From contig NZ_VAVZ01000007.1 in the NCBI RefSeq assembly GCF_005771525.1, positions 33,613 through 97,612 on the forward strand: DNA of 64,000 bases, given 5' to 3'. Source of the DNA: Nesterenkonia salmonea (GTDB lineage Bacteria; Actinomycetota; Actinomycetes; Actinomycetales; Micrococcaceae). Below are positions 30,205 through 38,254 of the stretch, in pieces. A program made the position numbers and the translations under genes. Below the pieces are notes generated by a model. The model made no database searches. It had not been told where the DNA came from and saw nothing but the letters and a program-made list of their open reading frames with translations. Position 1 is the stretch's first letter. The number at the start of each line of letters is the position of its first letter.

Positions 30205-30248
30205 CGATGTGATGAGACATCAGTCAACAATGTCCCGACACATCACAC

Positions 30249-30338
30249 TGGTGCGCGGAGGGGGACTTGAACCCCCACCCTCATTATTAGAGGACTAGCA
30301 CCTCAAGCTAGCGCGTCTACCTATTCCGCCACCCGCGC
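30249..30338 (-). tRNA. tRNA-Leu (anticodon GAG)
   Basis: The complement folds into a class II tRNA: acceptor GCGCGGG with TCCGCGC, anticodon stem CTAGC/GCTAG around loop TTGAGGT (anticodon GAG), long variable arm CCTC/GAGG, T-arm GGGGG-TTCAAGT-CCCCC, discriminator A and encoded CCA. It decodes CUC and CUU. The IS481 element lies one base beyond its CCA end; the target duplication restored the 3' end, so the tRNA is intact. Confidence 0.95.
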
Positions 30339-30402
30339 AGGGTGCCTGCCTCAATGTGAAGCCAAGAGAGCTTAGCACGTCAGCAGGCTGAGTCAGAAAC
30401 TC

Positions 30403-30660
30403 CTACTTCTTACCGCCAAAACCAGCGAAACGCTTGTTGAACTTGTCCACACGTCCGGCGGAGTCCATGATGCGCTGCTTGCCGGTGTAGAAGGGGTGCG
30501 AGGCAGCTGAAATCTCAACGTCAATCACCGGGTAGGTATTGCCGTCCTCCCACTCCATCGTCTTCTGACTGGTAGCGGTGGTGCGGGTCAGCACCTTCTC
30601 ACCGGAGGAAAGATCGTTGAAGATCACCGGCTGGTATGTCGGGTGAATGTCAGGTTTCAT
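30403..30660 (-). CDS. rpmE2: 50S ribosomal protein L31 type B
   Basis: The 85-residue protein matches L31 ([43 protein letters not shown]-type blocks). It has no cysteine, so it is the zinc-free type B paralogue that can replace the zinc-binding L31 when zinc is scarce. Such genes are often under Zur control, but I saw no clear Zur-like palindrome in the 159-base upstream region. The ATG follows AAAAGGA. The gene stands alone between tRNA-Leu and a divergent peptidase gene. Confidence 0.93.
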   Translation of the reverse strand: MKPDIHPTYQPVIFNDLSSGEKVLTRTTATSQKTMEWEDGNTYPVIDVEISAASHPFYTGKQRIMDSAGRVDKFNKRFAGFGGKK

Positions 30661-30807
30661 GCTCAGGTCCTTTTCATGCGCCGCTGGTTTTTGCCAGAAG
30701 CTGGGAAACGAAAGATCAAGGCCGTTGATCGGCCAACACTCGATCGTACCCTACGTGCAAGCTTGGTGCCACAGGGCGGCGCACGGTGGCACCCACGGCG
30801 GAGGCGA

Positions 30808-30813
30808 TAAGGT
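30808..30813 (+). promoter_or_regulatory. -10 box TAAGGT for leaderless M20 peptidase gene
   Basis: TAAGGT ends six bases before the ATG and no ribosome-binding site is present. Confidence 0.4.
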
Positions 30814-30819
30814 GAAGTC

Positions 30820-32109
30820 ATGGAGAATAACGCCGTTGAATTCTGCCGTGACCTGATCCGGTTCGACACCTCTAACTGGGGAGAGGGCAAGTCGAACGGG
30901 GAACGTGAAGCCGCCGAATACTGTGCTGAGATCATGCGACAGGCCGGGCTCGAGCCACAGTTCTTTGAGAAGGCTCCGGGCCGGACTAACGTGATCACCC
31001 GGATGAAGGGCACAGACGACGACGCCGGAGCCCTCGTGGTTCACGGACACTTGGACGTCGTACCCGCCCAAGCAGCTGACTGGCAGGTTGACCCCTTTTC
31101 CGCAGACATCATTGATGGACTCATCTGGGGCCGTGGTGCCGTTGATATGAAAGACATGGACGCCATGATCCTGGCCTCGATGTTGCAGATGGCTCAAGAC
31201 GGACATCGCCCCAAGCGAGACATCATCTTCGCGTTCTTCGCAGATGAAGAAGACAACGGCGCCTACGGGGCGCGGTGGTTAACTGGCACTCACCCGGAAC
31301 TCTTCGACGGAGCAACCGAAGCGATCAGCGAGGTCGGAGGGTTCTCCGCAGATATCGCAGGCACCCGCGCCTACCTCATTCAGACCGCAGAGAAGGGCAT
31401 TCACTGGACCAAAATGACGGCTCACGGCACAGCCGGCCATGGGTCAGCCGTGCACAAGGACAACCCCGTAGTGCACTTGGCCGAGGCCGTCGCTGCCATT
31501 GGTGCGCATGAATGGCCACTCGAATACACCAAGACCACTCGTGCGTTGTTCGAGCAGCTCTCCGAGGTGACCGGTATTCCGTTCGACCCAGAAGACCCCT
31601 CGGCGCTTATCGAAGCGTCGGGATCCGCTGGAAAGTTCATCGCCGCAACACTGCGCAACACGTCCAACCCCACGTTGCTTGAGGCCGGCTACAAACACAA
31701 CGTTGTCCCAGGCCAGGCCCAGGCCTTGGTGGACGCTCGAACCCTGCCAGAGCAGGATGAGAAGGTCGCCGCCACCCTGCGCGAGCTTGCCGGGGACAAA
31801 ATCACGTTCGAGCTCATGAATGAAGGCCCGGCGCTCGAAGTGCCGTTCTCCGGGACGCTGGTGGAGCAGATGGTCCAAGCGCTCAAAGATGAGGATCCTG
31901 AAGCTGTGGTGGTTCCCTACATGCTGGGCGGAGGAACCGACAATAAGCACCTCGCCAAGCTGGGAATCACCGGCTACGGTTTTGCTCCGCTACAACTCCC
32001 TGCTGATCTGGACTTCACGGGCATGTTCCACGGGGTGGATGAAAGGGTGCCAGTCGAGTCCCTGAAGTTCGGTGTCCGCGTGCTCCATCGTTTCCTGCTG
32101 GAGCAGTAA
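30820..32109 (+). CDS. M20/M25/M40 family metallo-peptidase
   Basis: The 429-residue product is a cytoplasmic two-zinc hydrolase of the M20 family. The visible zinc and catalytic residues are HGHLDVVP, WGRGAVDMKD, FFADEEDNGAYG and, near the C-terminus, the last metal His in DFTGMFHGVDE. A dimerisation domain lies between. Members cleave dipeptides, N-acyl amino acids or succinyl-diaminopimelate; the motif set does not decide among them, and the family member found at this actinobacterial position is usually annotated only as a peptidase. Leaderless-type start. Confidence 0.88.
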   Translation: MENNAVEFCRDLIRFDTSNWGEGKSNGEREAAEYCAEIMRQAGLEPQFFEKAPGRTNVITRMKGTDDDAGALVVHGHLDVVPAQAADWQVDPFSADIIDGLIWGRGAVDMKDMDAMILASMLQMAQDGHRPKRDIIFAFFADEEDNGAYGARWLTGTHPELFDGATEAISEVGGFSADIAGTRAYLIQTAEKGIHWTKMTAHGTAGHGSAVHKDNPVVHLAEAVAAIGAHEWPLEYTKTTRALFEQLSEVTGIPFDPEDPSALIEASGSAGKFIAATLRNTSNPTLLEAGYKHNVVPGQAQALVDARTLPEQDEKVAATLRELAGDKITFELMNEGPALEVPFSGTLVEQMVQALKDEDPEAVVVPYMLGGGTDNKHLAKLGITGYGFAPLQLPADLDFTGMFHGVDERVPVESLKFGVRVLHRFLLEQ

Positions 32110-32128
32110 GGACGGACACTGGTCCGGT

Positions 32129-32371
32129 TCAAAAGGTCCGCTTGACGCGGATCATGCGACGGCGAAGCCAGTACTTCCGTACGCCACCTGTGTATAGCGC
32201 CGAACGCCTCAGCTCCCACCGGCCGTACTCAGCGTATTCGACCACACGGCGCCTGACCTCGGCCAATGACTCACGCGGTTGGCAGGTCAGCACAAGGTAC
32301 TCCCAGCCGCGGCCGTCGTCGTCCGAAGCGCTGTACCGGGACATTGCGGAGGCGTGGGTCTGGTCTGCCAT
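32129..32371 (-). CDS. DUF5703 family protein
   Basis: An 80-residue basic protein with the conserved core WEYLVLTCQP, VVEYAEYGRWELRR and KYWLRRRMIRVKRT. It matches the small actinobacterial family DUF5703, whose function is unknown. It is soluble and lacks cysteine. A TAGAGT box lies seven bases upstream of the ATG on the same strand, again a leaderless arrangement, back-to-back with the acidic protein gene at 32440. Confidence 0.8.
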   Translation of the reverse strand: MADQTHASAMSRYSASDDDGRGWEYLVLTCQPRESLAEVRRRVVEYAEYGRWELRRSALYTGGVRKYWLRRRMIRVKRTF

Positions 32372-32427
32372 TGGAACAACTCTAGAACACCCGTCAAGAG
32401 GTCTACCGCTGCGCCCTGAGACGTTGA

Positions 32428-32433
32428 TACTGT
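32428..32433 (+). promoter_or_regulatory. -10 box TACTGT for leaderless acidic-protein gene
   Basis: TACTGT lies six bases before the ATG at 32440. The opposite-strand TAGAGT (complement at 32379-32384) serves the divergent DUF5703 gene; the two core promoters share 68 bases. Confidence 0.4.
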
Positions 32434-32439
32434 GACCAT

Positions 32440-32709
32440 ATGAACATCGATCCTCGCATCGCTCTCAATGCGCTCACGAACGCACTTGAGGAACATCTTT
32501 CAGCCGCAGTCAACCGCCGGGGCGAGGACGATCCTTCGGTTGAAGCGGCGTTCTACAACATCTCCGACACTTTCGAAGCCTACGAGGATGCCCTCTTTGC
32601 CTCCACGGGGGAAGTGACACCTCTGGACCTATATGACGAAGACTCCGACGATGGAGACGACATCATCGATGAGGATGACGACCTTGACGAGGATGTCGAA
32701 GAGGACTAG
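32440..32709 (+). CDS. Small acidic protein of unknown function
   Basis: The 89-residue product has an ordered N-terminal half (IDPRIALNALTNALEEHLSA, helical) and a C-terminal tail of almost only Asp and Glu from about residue 66. Similar proteins occur at this position, before uppP, in related actinomycetes, but I know of no function. The helix plus acidic tail could bind a basic partner (inference). Codon use resembles the neighbours, so the gene is probably real. Confidence 0.75.
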   Translation: MNIDPRIALNALTNALEEHLSAAVNRRGEDDPSVEAAFYNISDTFEAYEDALFASTGEVTPLDLYDEDSDDGDDIIDEDDDLDEDVEED

Positions 32710-32760
32710 CTTTCGTACGCGCTGACAGCGCGCCGGCTCACCAGTTCTTGGATGTGGTAC

Positions 32761-32766
32761 TAAGCT
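32761..32766 (+). promoter_or_regulatory. -10 box TAAGCT for leaderless uppP
   Basis: TAAGCT ends six bases before the GTG at 32773. No Shine-Dalgarno sequence is present, and the spacing supports this GTG as the true start. Confidence 0.35.
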
Positions 32767-32772
32767 TCGTTC

Positions 32773-33600
32773 GTGCAATGGATCGAAGCGATCATTTTGG
32801 GCCTGGCGCAGGGGCTCACTGAATTCCTGCCTATCTCCAGTTCAGCCCACCTTCGCATAGTAGGTGAGTTCCTTCCCGGTGCCTCCGATCCCGGAGCAGG
32901 GTTTACCGCCATCAGCCAACTCGGCACTGAAACCGCCGTACTGGTGTATTTCTGGCGAGACATTCTCCGAATAGTCCGAGCTTGGTTTGCAGCCGTGACC
33001 GGCAATCTCGAGCACAGCCACCCCGATGCTCGGATGGGTTGGATGATCATCGTGGGCACATTGCCCATCGTGATTCTGGGGCTAATCCTTGAGCAGTATA
33101 TTGACACCACATTCCGCACGCTGTGGTTGATCGCAACGACGCTGATCGTTTTTGCCATCTTCCTAGCGATCGCCGACCGTCTAGGCACGCAAACTAAGCA
33201 GCTCAGCCAGCTGAGCATCCGAGACGGGATACTGTTCGGGTTGGCTCAATCGTTGGCGCTTATCCCAGGGGTGTCTCGCTCAGGCGGGACCATCACCGCT
33301 GGATTGCTCATGGGGTACACACGGGAGGCGGCCGCCAGGTATTCCTTCCTCCTCGCCGTCCCAGCAGTGTTCGGGTCAGGTTTTTACAAACTCCTTGGTT
33401 CCTTGGAGGAACCAGATGGGCCCTACACCCTGATGCAGACTCTGGTCGCGACTGGAGTAGGCTTCATCGTCGCCTATGTCATCATCGGTTGGTTCCTGCG
33501 GTACGTTTCGACTCATTCGTACACTCTCTTCGTGGCTTATCGCATTGGTCTGGGCATCTTCGTCTACATCTGCCTGAGCTTCGGAATTATCAACGCCTAG
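32773..33600 (+). CDS. uppP: Undecaprenyl-diphosphatase
   Basis: UppP (BacA) dephosphorylates undecaprenyl diphosphate so the lipid carrier of cell-wall synthesis can be reused; overproduction gives bacitracin resistance. The 275-residue membrane protein has the two active-site motifs [15 protein letters not shown] (residues about 14-28) and [15 protein letters not shown], and about eight hydrophobic segments. The GTG start gives the standard N-terminus [17 protein letters not shown]. It precedes mshC by 49 bases. Confidence 0.95.
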   Translation: MQWIEAIILGLAQGLTEFLPISSSAHLRIVGEFLPGASDPGAGFTAISQLGTETAVLVYFWRDILRIVRAWFAAVTGNLEHSHPDARMGWMIIVGTLPIVILGLILEQYIDTTFRTLWLIATTLIVFAIFLAIADRLGTQTKQLSQLSIRDGILFGLAQSLALIPGVSRSGGTITAGLLMGYTREAAARYSFLLAVPAVFGSGFYKLLGSLEEPDGPYTLMQTLVATGVGFIVAYVIIGWFLRYVSTHSYTLFVAYRIGLGIFVYICLSFGIINA

Positions 33601-33649
33601 TTGGAGTTGACCGCAGAGTGGAAACACCTGCCTGTGAAAGGATTATTGC

Positions 33650-34921
33650 GTGAAATCGTGGAGCGCCCCCGCTGTGCCTGGCCTGCCGCCAGTGCCCGAA
33701 ACCTTTGAGCTCTACGACACACCCCATGCGACGACGGTCAGCACCTCATCAAGGCAAGGTGCTGCTTCGCTCTACGTGTGCGGCATCACGCCCTATGACG
33801 CCACACACCTCGGTCACGCAAACACGTATGTGCACTTCGACACCTTGGTCAGGTACTGGCGGGCCTGCGGACTCGAAGTTCAGTACGTGCAGAACGTCAC
33901 GGATATTGATGACCCGCTCCTTGAGCGCGCCACCGACACACAGGTCGACTGGCGCGACCTCGCCGAGTCGCAGACGCAACTATTCCGAGAAGACATGGCC
34001 GCCCTGAGTGTCATACCACCGACCCACTACCTAGGCGCTGTGGAAATGATCCCGGCCGTGGTCGAAGACGTTGAGCGGCTCGTGGCATTGGGAGTTGCAT
34101 ACCCGGTGAAAGCCGCTGACGCATCCGGTCAGGACTACTACTTCGATATTGCCGCCGCAGAGCAGCGCACAGACTGGCGGCTCGGAAGCATCGGGCGCTA
34201 CGACCGCCCTGCTATGGAAGCTATGTTCCCCGAACGTGGGGGAGACCCAGATCGACCAGGAAAGCGGGACCCACTCGATCCACTGCTCTGGCGCGCTGCA
34301 CGTGATGGTGAGCCTCAGTGGTCAGGTGGCACGCTTGGAGAGGGTCGCCCAGGGTGGCACATCGAGTGTTCCGTGATTGCACGCCGGCATTTGCCCGCGC
34401 CCTTCACCATCCAGGGAGGTGGCTCTGATCTGCGCTTCCCCCATCACGAGTTCTCTGCCGCCCACGCCACTGCCGCTGACGGCATACCTTTGGCCCAGGG
34501 GTACATGCATACCGGAATGGTGGGGCTTGACGGTGAGAAAATGTCCAAGTCCCGTGGGAATCTGGTCTTGGTTTCTCAGCTGCGGGCCCAGGGAACCGAT
34601 CCGCAAGTGATTCGCACGCTCATACTGTCCAATCACTGGCGGGAGGACTGGACCTACACCGATCCTGCTTTGCATAATGCCCAAGAGCGCCTCGCCAGGT
34701 GGAAGTCGGCCTGGCAGGCAACCCAGGACAACTATGGCGACGCTGCCCCGCTGGCTGATCTGCAGTACGCACTCATGAGTGCTCTGGCAGGAGATCTCAA
34801 TTCACCGGCCGCGCTCGACACTCTTGACCTCTGGGCAGCTGGGCATATATCTCCCCACACCAGCGCCTCCGGTGTCCGCGACGTCGTCCTCGCTCTCCTC
34901 GGCATTGACCTCGCAGCCTAA
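33650..34921 (+). CDS. mshC: Mycothiol ligase (cysteine--GlcN-Ins ligase)
   Basis: MshC joins cysteine to 1-D-myo-inositol-2-amino-2-deoxyglucopyranoside in mycothiol synthesis, the main thiol of Actinobacteria. The 423-residue class I synthetase-like protein has the zinc-binding YVCGITPYD, the HIGH-like THLGHANTY, GWHIECS with a zinc ligand, the family block FPHHEFSAAHA, and KMSKS in GEKMSKSRGN. It differs from cysteinyl-tRNA synthetase by its shorter C-terminus. The GTG start follows GAAAGGA. It marks the organism as an actinomycete. Confidence 0.96.
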   Translation: MKSWSAPAVPGLPPVPETFELYDTPHATTVSTSSRQGAASLYVCGITPYDATHLGHANTYVHFDTLVRYWRACGLEVQYVQNVTDIDDPLLERATDTQVDWRDLAESQTQLFREDMAALSVIPPTHYLGAVEMIPAVVEDVERLVALGVAYPVKAADASGQDYYFDIAAAEQRTDWRLGSIGRYDRPAMEAMFPERGGDPDRPGKRDPLDPLLWRAARDGEPQWSGGTLGEGRPGWHIECSVIARRHLPAPFTIQGGGSDLRFPHHEFSAAHATAADGIPLAQGYMHTGMVGLDGEKMSKSRGNLVLVSQLRAQGTDPQVIRTLILSNHWREDWTYTDPALHNAQERLARWKSAWQATQDNYGDAAPLADLQYALMSALAGDLNSPAALDTLDLWAAGHISPHTSASGVRDVVLALLGIDLAA

Positions 34922-34989
34922 GCGCAGGAACCCTCAACACCGAGACAGCCCGTTAGCTTGTAGGTGGCCTCGGAGTCTATAAGGATGAA

Positions 34990-35289
34990 GGGGTTGGCCG
35001 GTCCGGTTCCTGGGCATGATCGTTTGCCCCCAGTCACTTGATGATCCGGGGGGTGTTGTCACCCGGGGCTGGTCGCGGCGGATCGTGGATCGCTGGTAGA
35101 GGCACGACAGTCCCAACCTGCTCCCCGAGTAGATGGGTGGAGGGCTTGTTTTCTAACGTGGATGCCGAGCATGAACCGCCCACCGACCCTGTTCATCATT
35201 GCTGGTGAGCATGCTGGGACTGGCCACTGGCCAGGGCAGCGACATGCTGTCCTTGGTGACAGGCCCATAGCTTCACATGGAGGGGTTTC
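34990..35289 (+). ncRNA. Candidate bridge RNA region of the IS110 element
   Basis: This non-coding stretch just upstream of the recombinase has several potential stems: CCGGG/CCCGG around 35048-35070, CTGGCC-ACT-GGCCAG near 35222-35236, and CTGTC/GACAG near 35249-35264. In well-studied IS110 elements the same position yields an RNA with two loops that pair with target and donor DNA. Position and structure support it; the loops were not matched to the insertion site. Confidence 0.4.
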
Positions 35290-36522
35290 ATGACCGCATT
35301 CGATTTGGTCAGCTTCGCGCTGTTCATCGGCTTAGATGTCGGCAAATCCGAACACCACGCCACCGCCCTGACCAGCTCTGGTGAGCGGGTCTATGACAAG
35401 GCGCTGCCCAACGATGAGTCCAAGCTACGTAGCCTGCTGGACGAGCTCACCTCGGCCCACGGTGCCGCACTGTTGGTCGTCGATCAGCCCGCCACGATCG
35501 GTGCCCTGCCGGTTGCTGTCGCCCGCGCCGTCGAGGCCGTGGAGGTCGCCTACCTGCCGGGGTTGACGATGCGCCGGATGGCAGACTTACACGCCGGCTC
35601 AGCGAAGACCGACGCCAGGGACGCATTCATCATCGCCGAGACCGCCCGGACGATGCCCTCTGCGCTGCGCCAGGTCGCAGCCTCTGATGAGCAGGTCGCC
35701 GAACTGGCGGTGTTGGCTGGTTTCGATGATGACCTGCTGGGACAGACCACCGCCGCTCGTAACCGGCTGCGCGGGCTACTGACCCAGATCCACCCCGGCC
35801 TGGAGCGGACGATCGGCCCGAAACTCCACCACCGGGGCGTGCTCGATGCCTTGACCCGGTGGCCGACCCCGCACGCGCTGCAGAAGGCCGGACGGGCCCA
35901 TGTGCGCAACCGGATCGCCAAGCACAACCCCCGGCTCGCCAGGCCGGTCTCTGAGGCGATCTTCGACGCCCTCGACGCCCAGACCGTCGTGGTGGCCGGC
36001 ACTGGTGCTGCCGCCACGATCGTGCCGATCCTGGCGGGCCAGCTCACCGAGCTCTACACCCAACGCGAGACCGTCACAGCCCAAGTTGAAGCACTGGTGG
36101 AGGCCCACCCTCTTCACCAGGTCCTGACCTCAATGCCTGGGGTCGGCGTCAGGACCACCGCACGCATCCTCACCGAGGTCATCGGCAAGGATTTCAAGAC
36201 CCCAGGGCACCTGGCCTCCTACGCCGGCATCGCACCCACCACCCGTCGATCCGGAAGTTCCATTCGTGGCGAGTTCGCCAACCGCGGTGGTAACAAGAGG
36301 CTGAAATCCACCCTGTTCAACAGCGCTTTCGCCTCGCTCTCACACCCGCCATCAAGGGCCTACTACGACAAGAAAAGAGCCGAGCACAAAACCCACAAGC
36401 AAGCCATCATCGCCCTCGCCCGCCGACGCCTGGACACCCTCTACGCCATGCTCCGCGACGGCACCTTCTACCAAGAACCAGACAACGCCCGCGGCAGCAC
36501 TGACCACCGCTTAGCAGCTTGA
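35290..36522 (+). CDS. IS110-family transposase (bridge-RNA-type recombinase)
   Basis: The 410-residue product has the N-terminal RuvC-like DEDD domain: FIGLDVGKSEHH (Asp16), LLVVDQPA (Asp65 at the place usually taken by Glu), and AKTDARDAF (Asp108 and Asp111). The C-terminal Tnp domain has MPGVGVRTTARIL, a helix-hairpin-like segment, and SYAGIAPTTRRSGSSIRGE, which contains the serine used for strand exchange in this family. A conserved KRLKSTLFNSAF follows. All motifs are present, so it may be active. Confidence 0.93.
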   Translation: MTAFDLVSFALFIGLDVGKSEHHATALTSSGERVYDKALPNDESKLRSLLDELTSAHGAALLVVDQPATIGALPVAVARAVEAVEVAYLPGLTMRRMADLHAGSAKTDARDAFIIAETARTMPSALRQVAASDEQVAELAVLAGFDDDLLGQTTAARNRLRGLLTQIHPGLERTIGPKLHHRGVLDALTRWPTPHALQKAGRAHVRNRIAKHNPRLARPVSEAIFDALDAQTVVVAGTGAAATIVPILAGQLTELYTQRETVTAQVEALVEAHPLHQVLTSMPGVGVRTTARILTEVIGKDFKTPGHLASYAGIAPTTRRSGSSIRGEFANRGGNKRLKSTLFNSAFASLSHPPSRAYYDKKRAEHKTHKQAIIALARRRLDTLYAMLRDGTFYQEPDNARGSTDHRLAA

Positions 36523-36546
36523 CGAAAACCATAGAGGCACCCCCCG

Positions 36547-37500
36547 CTAGCTCTCTGGGGGTTTCCGTCGCCTGAGGTAGCGTTCGAACTCCTCTGCGAT
36601 CGCATCCCCTGAAGCTTCCGGGAGATTGGTCGTGTCCGTGGCCTCCTCGAGCCGTTTCACGTAGTCAGCGATCTCCGCGTCCTCTTCAGCCAGGTCATCG
36701 ACTCCCCGCTCCCACGCAGCGGCGTCTTCGGAGATTTCCTCTGCCTGGTGCGGATCGAGGGGCACGCCGAGAAGCTCTTCCAGTTTTCGCATTAGTGCCA
36801 GCTGAGCCTTAGGCGATGGTGCCTGACCCACATAGTGGGGTACGGCGGCCCACAGCGAAAGTGATGGGATACCAGCCTGGTAGGCCGTGTGTGCCAGCAC
36901 TCCAACAATCCCCACAGGCCCCTCATAGGTGGGTTCTTCAATATCCAGAAGGTCCTGAATATCAGCATCTTCCGAGGAGAACGACGCCGGAATGGGCCGG
37001 GTATGCGGCACATCAGCCAACAGGGCGCCGACCAGCACGACTGCCGCCACATCGTGTTCCGCCGCCTTGGTCAAGAGTTCTGCGGTGTAGGCACGCCAAC
37101 GGAAGCTGGGCTCCACACCATGGACGAACAGAAGATCAAACTCCCCATTCGCAGGTGAGGCGTGCAGAATGGTGGTGGAGGGCCAGACAATCTCGCGGCC
37201 TGCGGGATTACGCGCGATCTTTGGTCGGGAGAACTGGAAGTCGTAGTACTCCTCATCAGTGAGTTTCTCCACGAGTTCAGCTCCGAACGCTTGGGCTACG
37301 GTGCGAACCGCAGTCGACGCTGCCCCGCCGGCGTCGTTCCATCCTTCGAAAGCGAGCACCATGACCGTGGGGCGAGCCGACTGTTGATCACCATTCGCTG
37401 CCGTGTTCCGCAGGTGGGCAGCGAGAAGCTCCGAGCGATCGACCCTCTCTACAGGGGTATCGGGATCCTCGGAATTGGATGCTTGGTTGTCCTCACTCAC
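36547..37500 (-). CDS. PAC2 family protein (proteasome-assembly-chaperone-like)
   Basis: The 317-residue product shows the PAC2 domain (VMVLAFEGWNDAGGAASTAV, LFVHGVEPSFRWRAYTAELL, GIVGVLAHTAYQAGIPSLSL), related to eukaryotic proteasome-assembly chaperone 2. In Actinobacteria such genes lie near the Pup system, but their role is not established. The frame is open upstream; the GTG at 37500 is chosen because TACTGT lies exactly seven bases before it (complement 37508-37513), the leaderless spacing seen elsewhere here. This avoids overlap with the divergent HAD gene. Confidence 0.82.
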   Translation of the reverse strand: MSEDNQASNSEDPDTPVERVDRSELLAAHLRNTAANGDQQSARPTVMVLAFEGWNDAGGAASTAVRTVAQAFGAELVEKLTDEEYYDFQFSRPKIARNPAGREIVWPSTTILHASPANGEFDLLFVHGVEPSFRWRAYTAELLTKAAEHDVAAVVLVGALLADVPHTRPIPASFSSEDADIQDLLDIEEPTYEGPVGIVGVLAHTAYQAGIPSLSLWAAVPHYVGQAPSPKAQLALMRKLEELLGVPLDPHQAEEISEDAAAWERGVDDLAEEDAEIADYVKRLEEATDTTNLPEASGDAIAEEFERYLRRRKPPES

Positions 37501-37552
37501 ATTTCTCACAGTACTGGCAAGCCACAGCTGGTGGAAGCGTACTATGGTGGGC
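37501..37552. promoter_or_regulatory. Back-to-back leaderless promoters of the PAC2 and HAD genes
   Basis: Only 52 bases separate the two start codons. TACTGT (minus strand, 37508-37513) is seven bases from the PAC2 GTG and TACTAT (plus strand, 37540-37545) is seven bases from the HAD ATG. No Shine-Dalgarno sequence is found for either. Confidence 0.45.
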
Positions 37553-38254
37553 ATGTCAGAATTGCAGGCCGTTTTCTGGGATATGGACGGCACATTGGTG
37601 GATACAGAGCCCTACTGGATCGAATCCGAATACCAGTTGGTGAAAGATCACGGAGGCACGTGGAATGAGGAGAAGGCCCACCAGCTGGTGGGTCAGGCAC
37701 TCACATACTCCGCATCTGTCCTCCAGGAAGCCGGAGTTCAGATGGGAGTTCGGGAGATTATTGACCACCTCACGGCTCAAGTCGTGAGTCGGTGTGGTGA
37801 ACGGATCCCGTGGCGTCCAGGTGCTCGCGACCTGCTCAATGAGCTTCACCGCGAACGTATCCGCAGTGCGATGGTGACCATGAGCTTCACGCCGCTAGCA
37901 CGCGCCATTGCTGAGGCGTTGCCGACGGGCCACCTGGAATTCGTCGTCACCGGTGACATGGTCTCGGCTGGCAAGCCGGACCCCGAGGCCTATCATCTGG
38001 CATTCGACACAATGGCCGCCGACCACGAGCACCGCACCGGCGCGCCCTTGCGGCGGCGGCAGTGCATCGCGATTGAGGACTCAATTCCAGGAACGGCCGC
38101 CGCTGCGGCTTCCGGGATGGTCACATTGGCGGTGCCGCACTACTCGCCGCTTCCCGATAATGGCCAATGGCATCTGATGGACACGCTCTCCGGAGCTGGA
38201 GTGTCCACGCTCCAGGAGCTTCTCGTCCGCGACCCTTCGCCGGCTACCGCATGA
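37553..38254 (+). CDS. HAD-family phosphatase
   Basis: A 233-residue HAD subfamily IA hydrolase with motif I FWDMDGTLVDTE, motif II in VTMSF, motif III lysine in SAGKPDPEAY and motif IV in AIEDSIPGTAAAAASG. The overall pattern resembles beta-phosphoglucomutase or sugar-phosphate phosphatases; the substrate is not known. The ATG at 37553 is preferred because of the -10 box seven bases before it. The stop overlaps the trmI start by four bases. Confidence 0.9.
   Translation: MSELQAVFWDMDGTLVDTEPYWIESEYQLVKDHGGTWNEEKAHQLVGQALTYSASVLQEAGVQMGVREIIDHLTAQVVSRCGERIPWRPGARDLLNELHRERIRSAMVTMSFTPLARAIAEALPTGHLEFVVTGDMVSAGKPDPEAYHLAFDTMAADHEHRTGAPLRRRQCIAIEDSIPGTAAAAASGMVTLAVPHYSPLPDNGQWHLMDTLSGAGVSTLQELLVRDPSPATA

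Larger units (their letters stand above)
28829..30247 (+). mobile_element. IS481-family insertion sequence (1419 bp)
   Basis: The ends are two imperfect 27-base inverted repeats, 28829-28855 (begins TGTTGAGTCTCAG) and 30221-30247 (complement begins TGTGATGTGTCGG), agreeing at 18 of 27 positions and both ending GTTGAC plus two bases. Further copies of the GACATCGTTGACA-like motif lie just inside the left end (28900-28913, 28950-28960) and right end, as expected for transposase-binding subterminal repeats. One transposase gene fills the element. A near-perfect 15/16-base target duplication flanks it, so insertion was fairly recent. A hairpin around 30170-30200 (GTAGGGC ... GCCCTAC) follows the transposase gene. 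Confidence 0.85.
34985..36540 (+). mobile_element. IS110-family insertion sequence (limits approximate)
   Basis: The element lies between the ends of mshC and the convergent PAC2 gene. It has no inverted repeats, as usual for IS110. About 300 non-coding bases precede the transposase gene but only about 20 follow it; this asymmetry is that of the IS110 group, whose left end encodes the guide (bridge) RNA. Exact limits cannot be set without an empty site for comparison. Confidence 0.75.

Noticed and set aside
28814..30263. The repeated tRNA-Leu end as attL/attR of an integrated island
   Set aside because: Only the IS481 element lies between the copies and its inverted repeats abut both, so a target-site duplication explains the repeat.
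30661..30819. Zur box before rpmE2
   Set aside because: No palindrome resembling known Zur sites was found, despite the zinc-free type of the protein.
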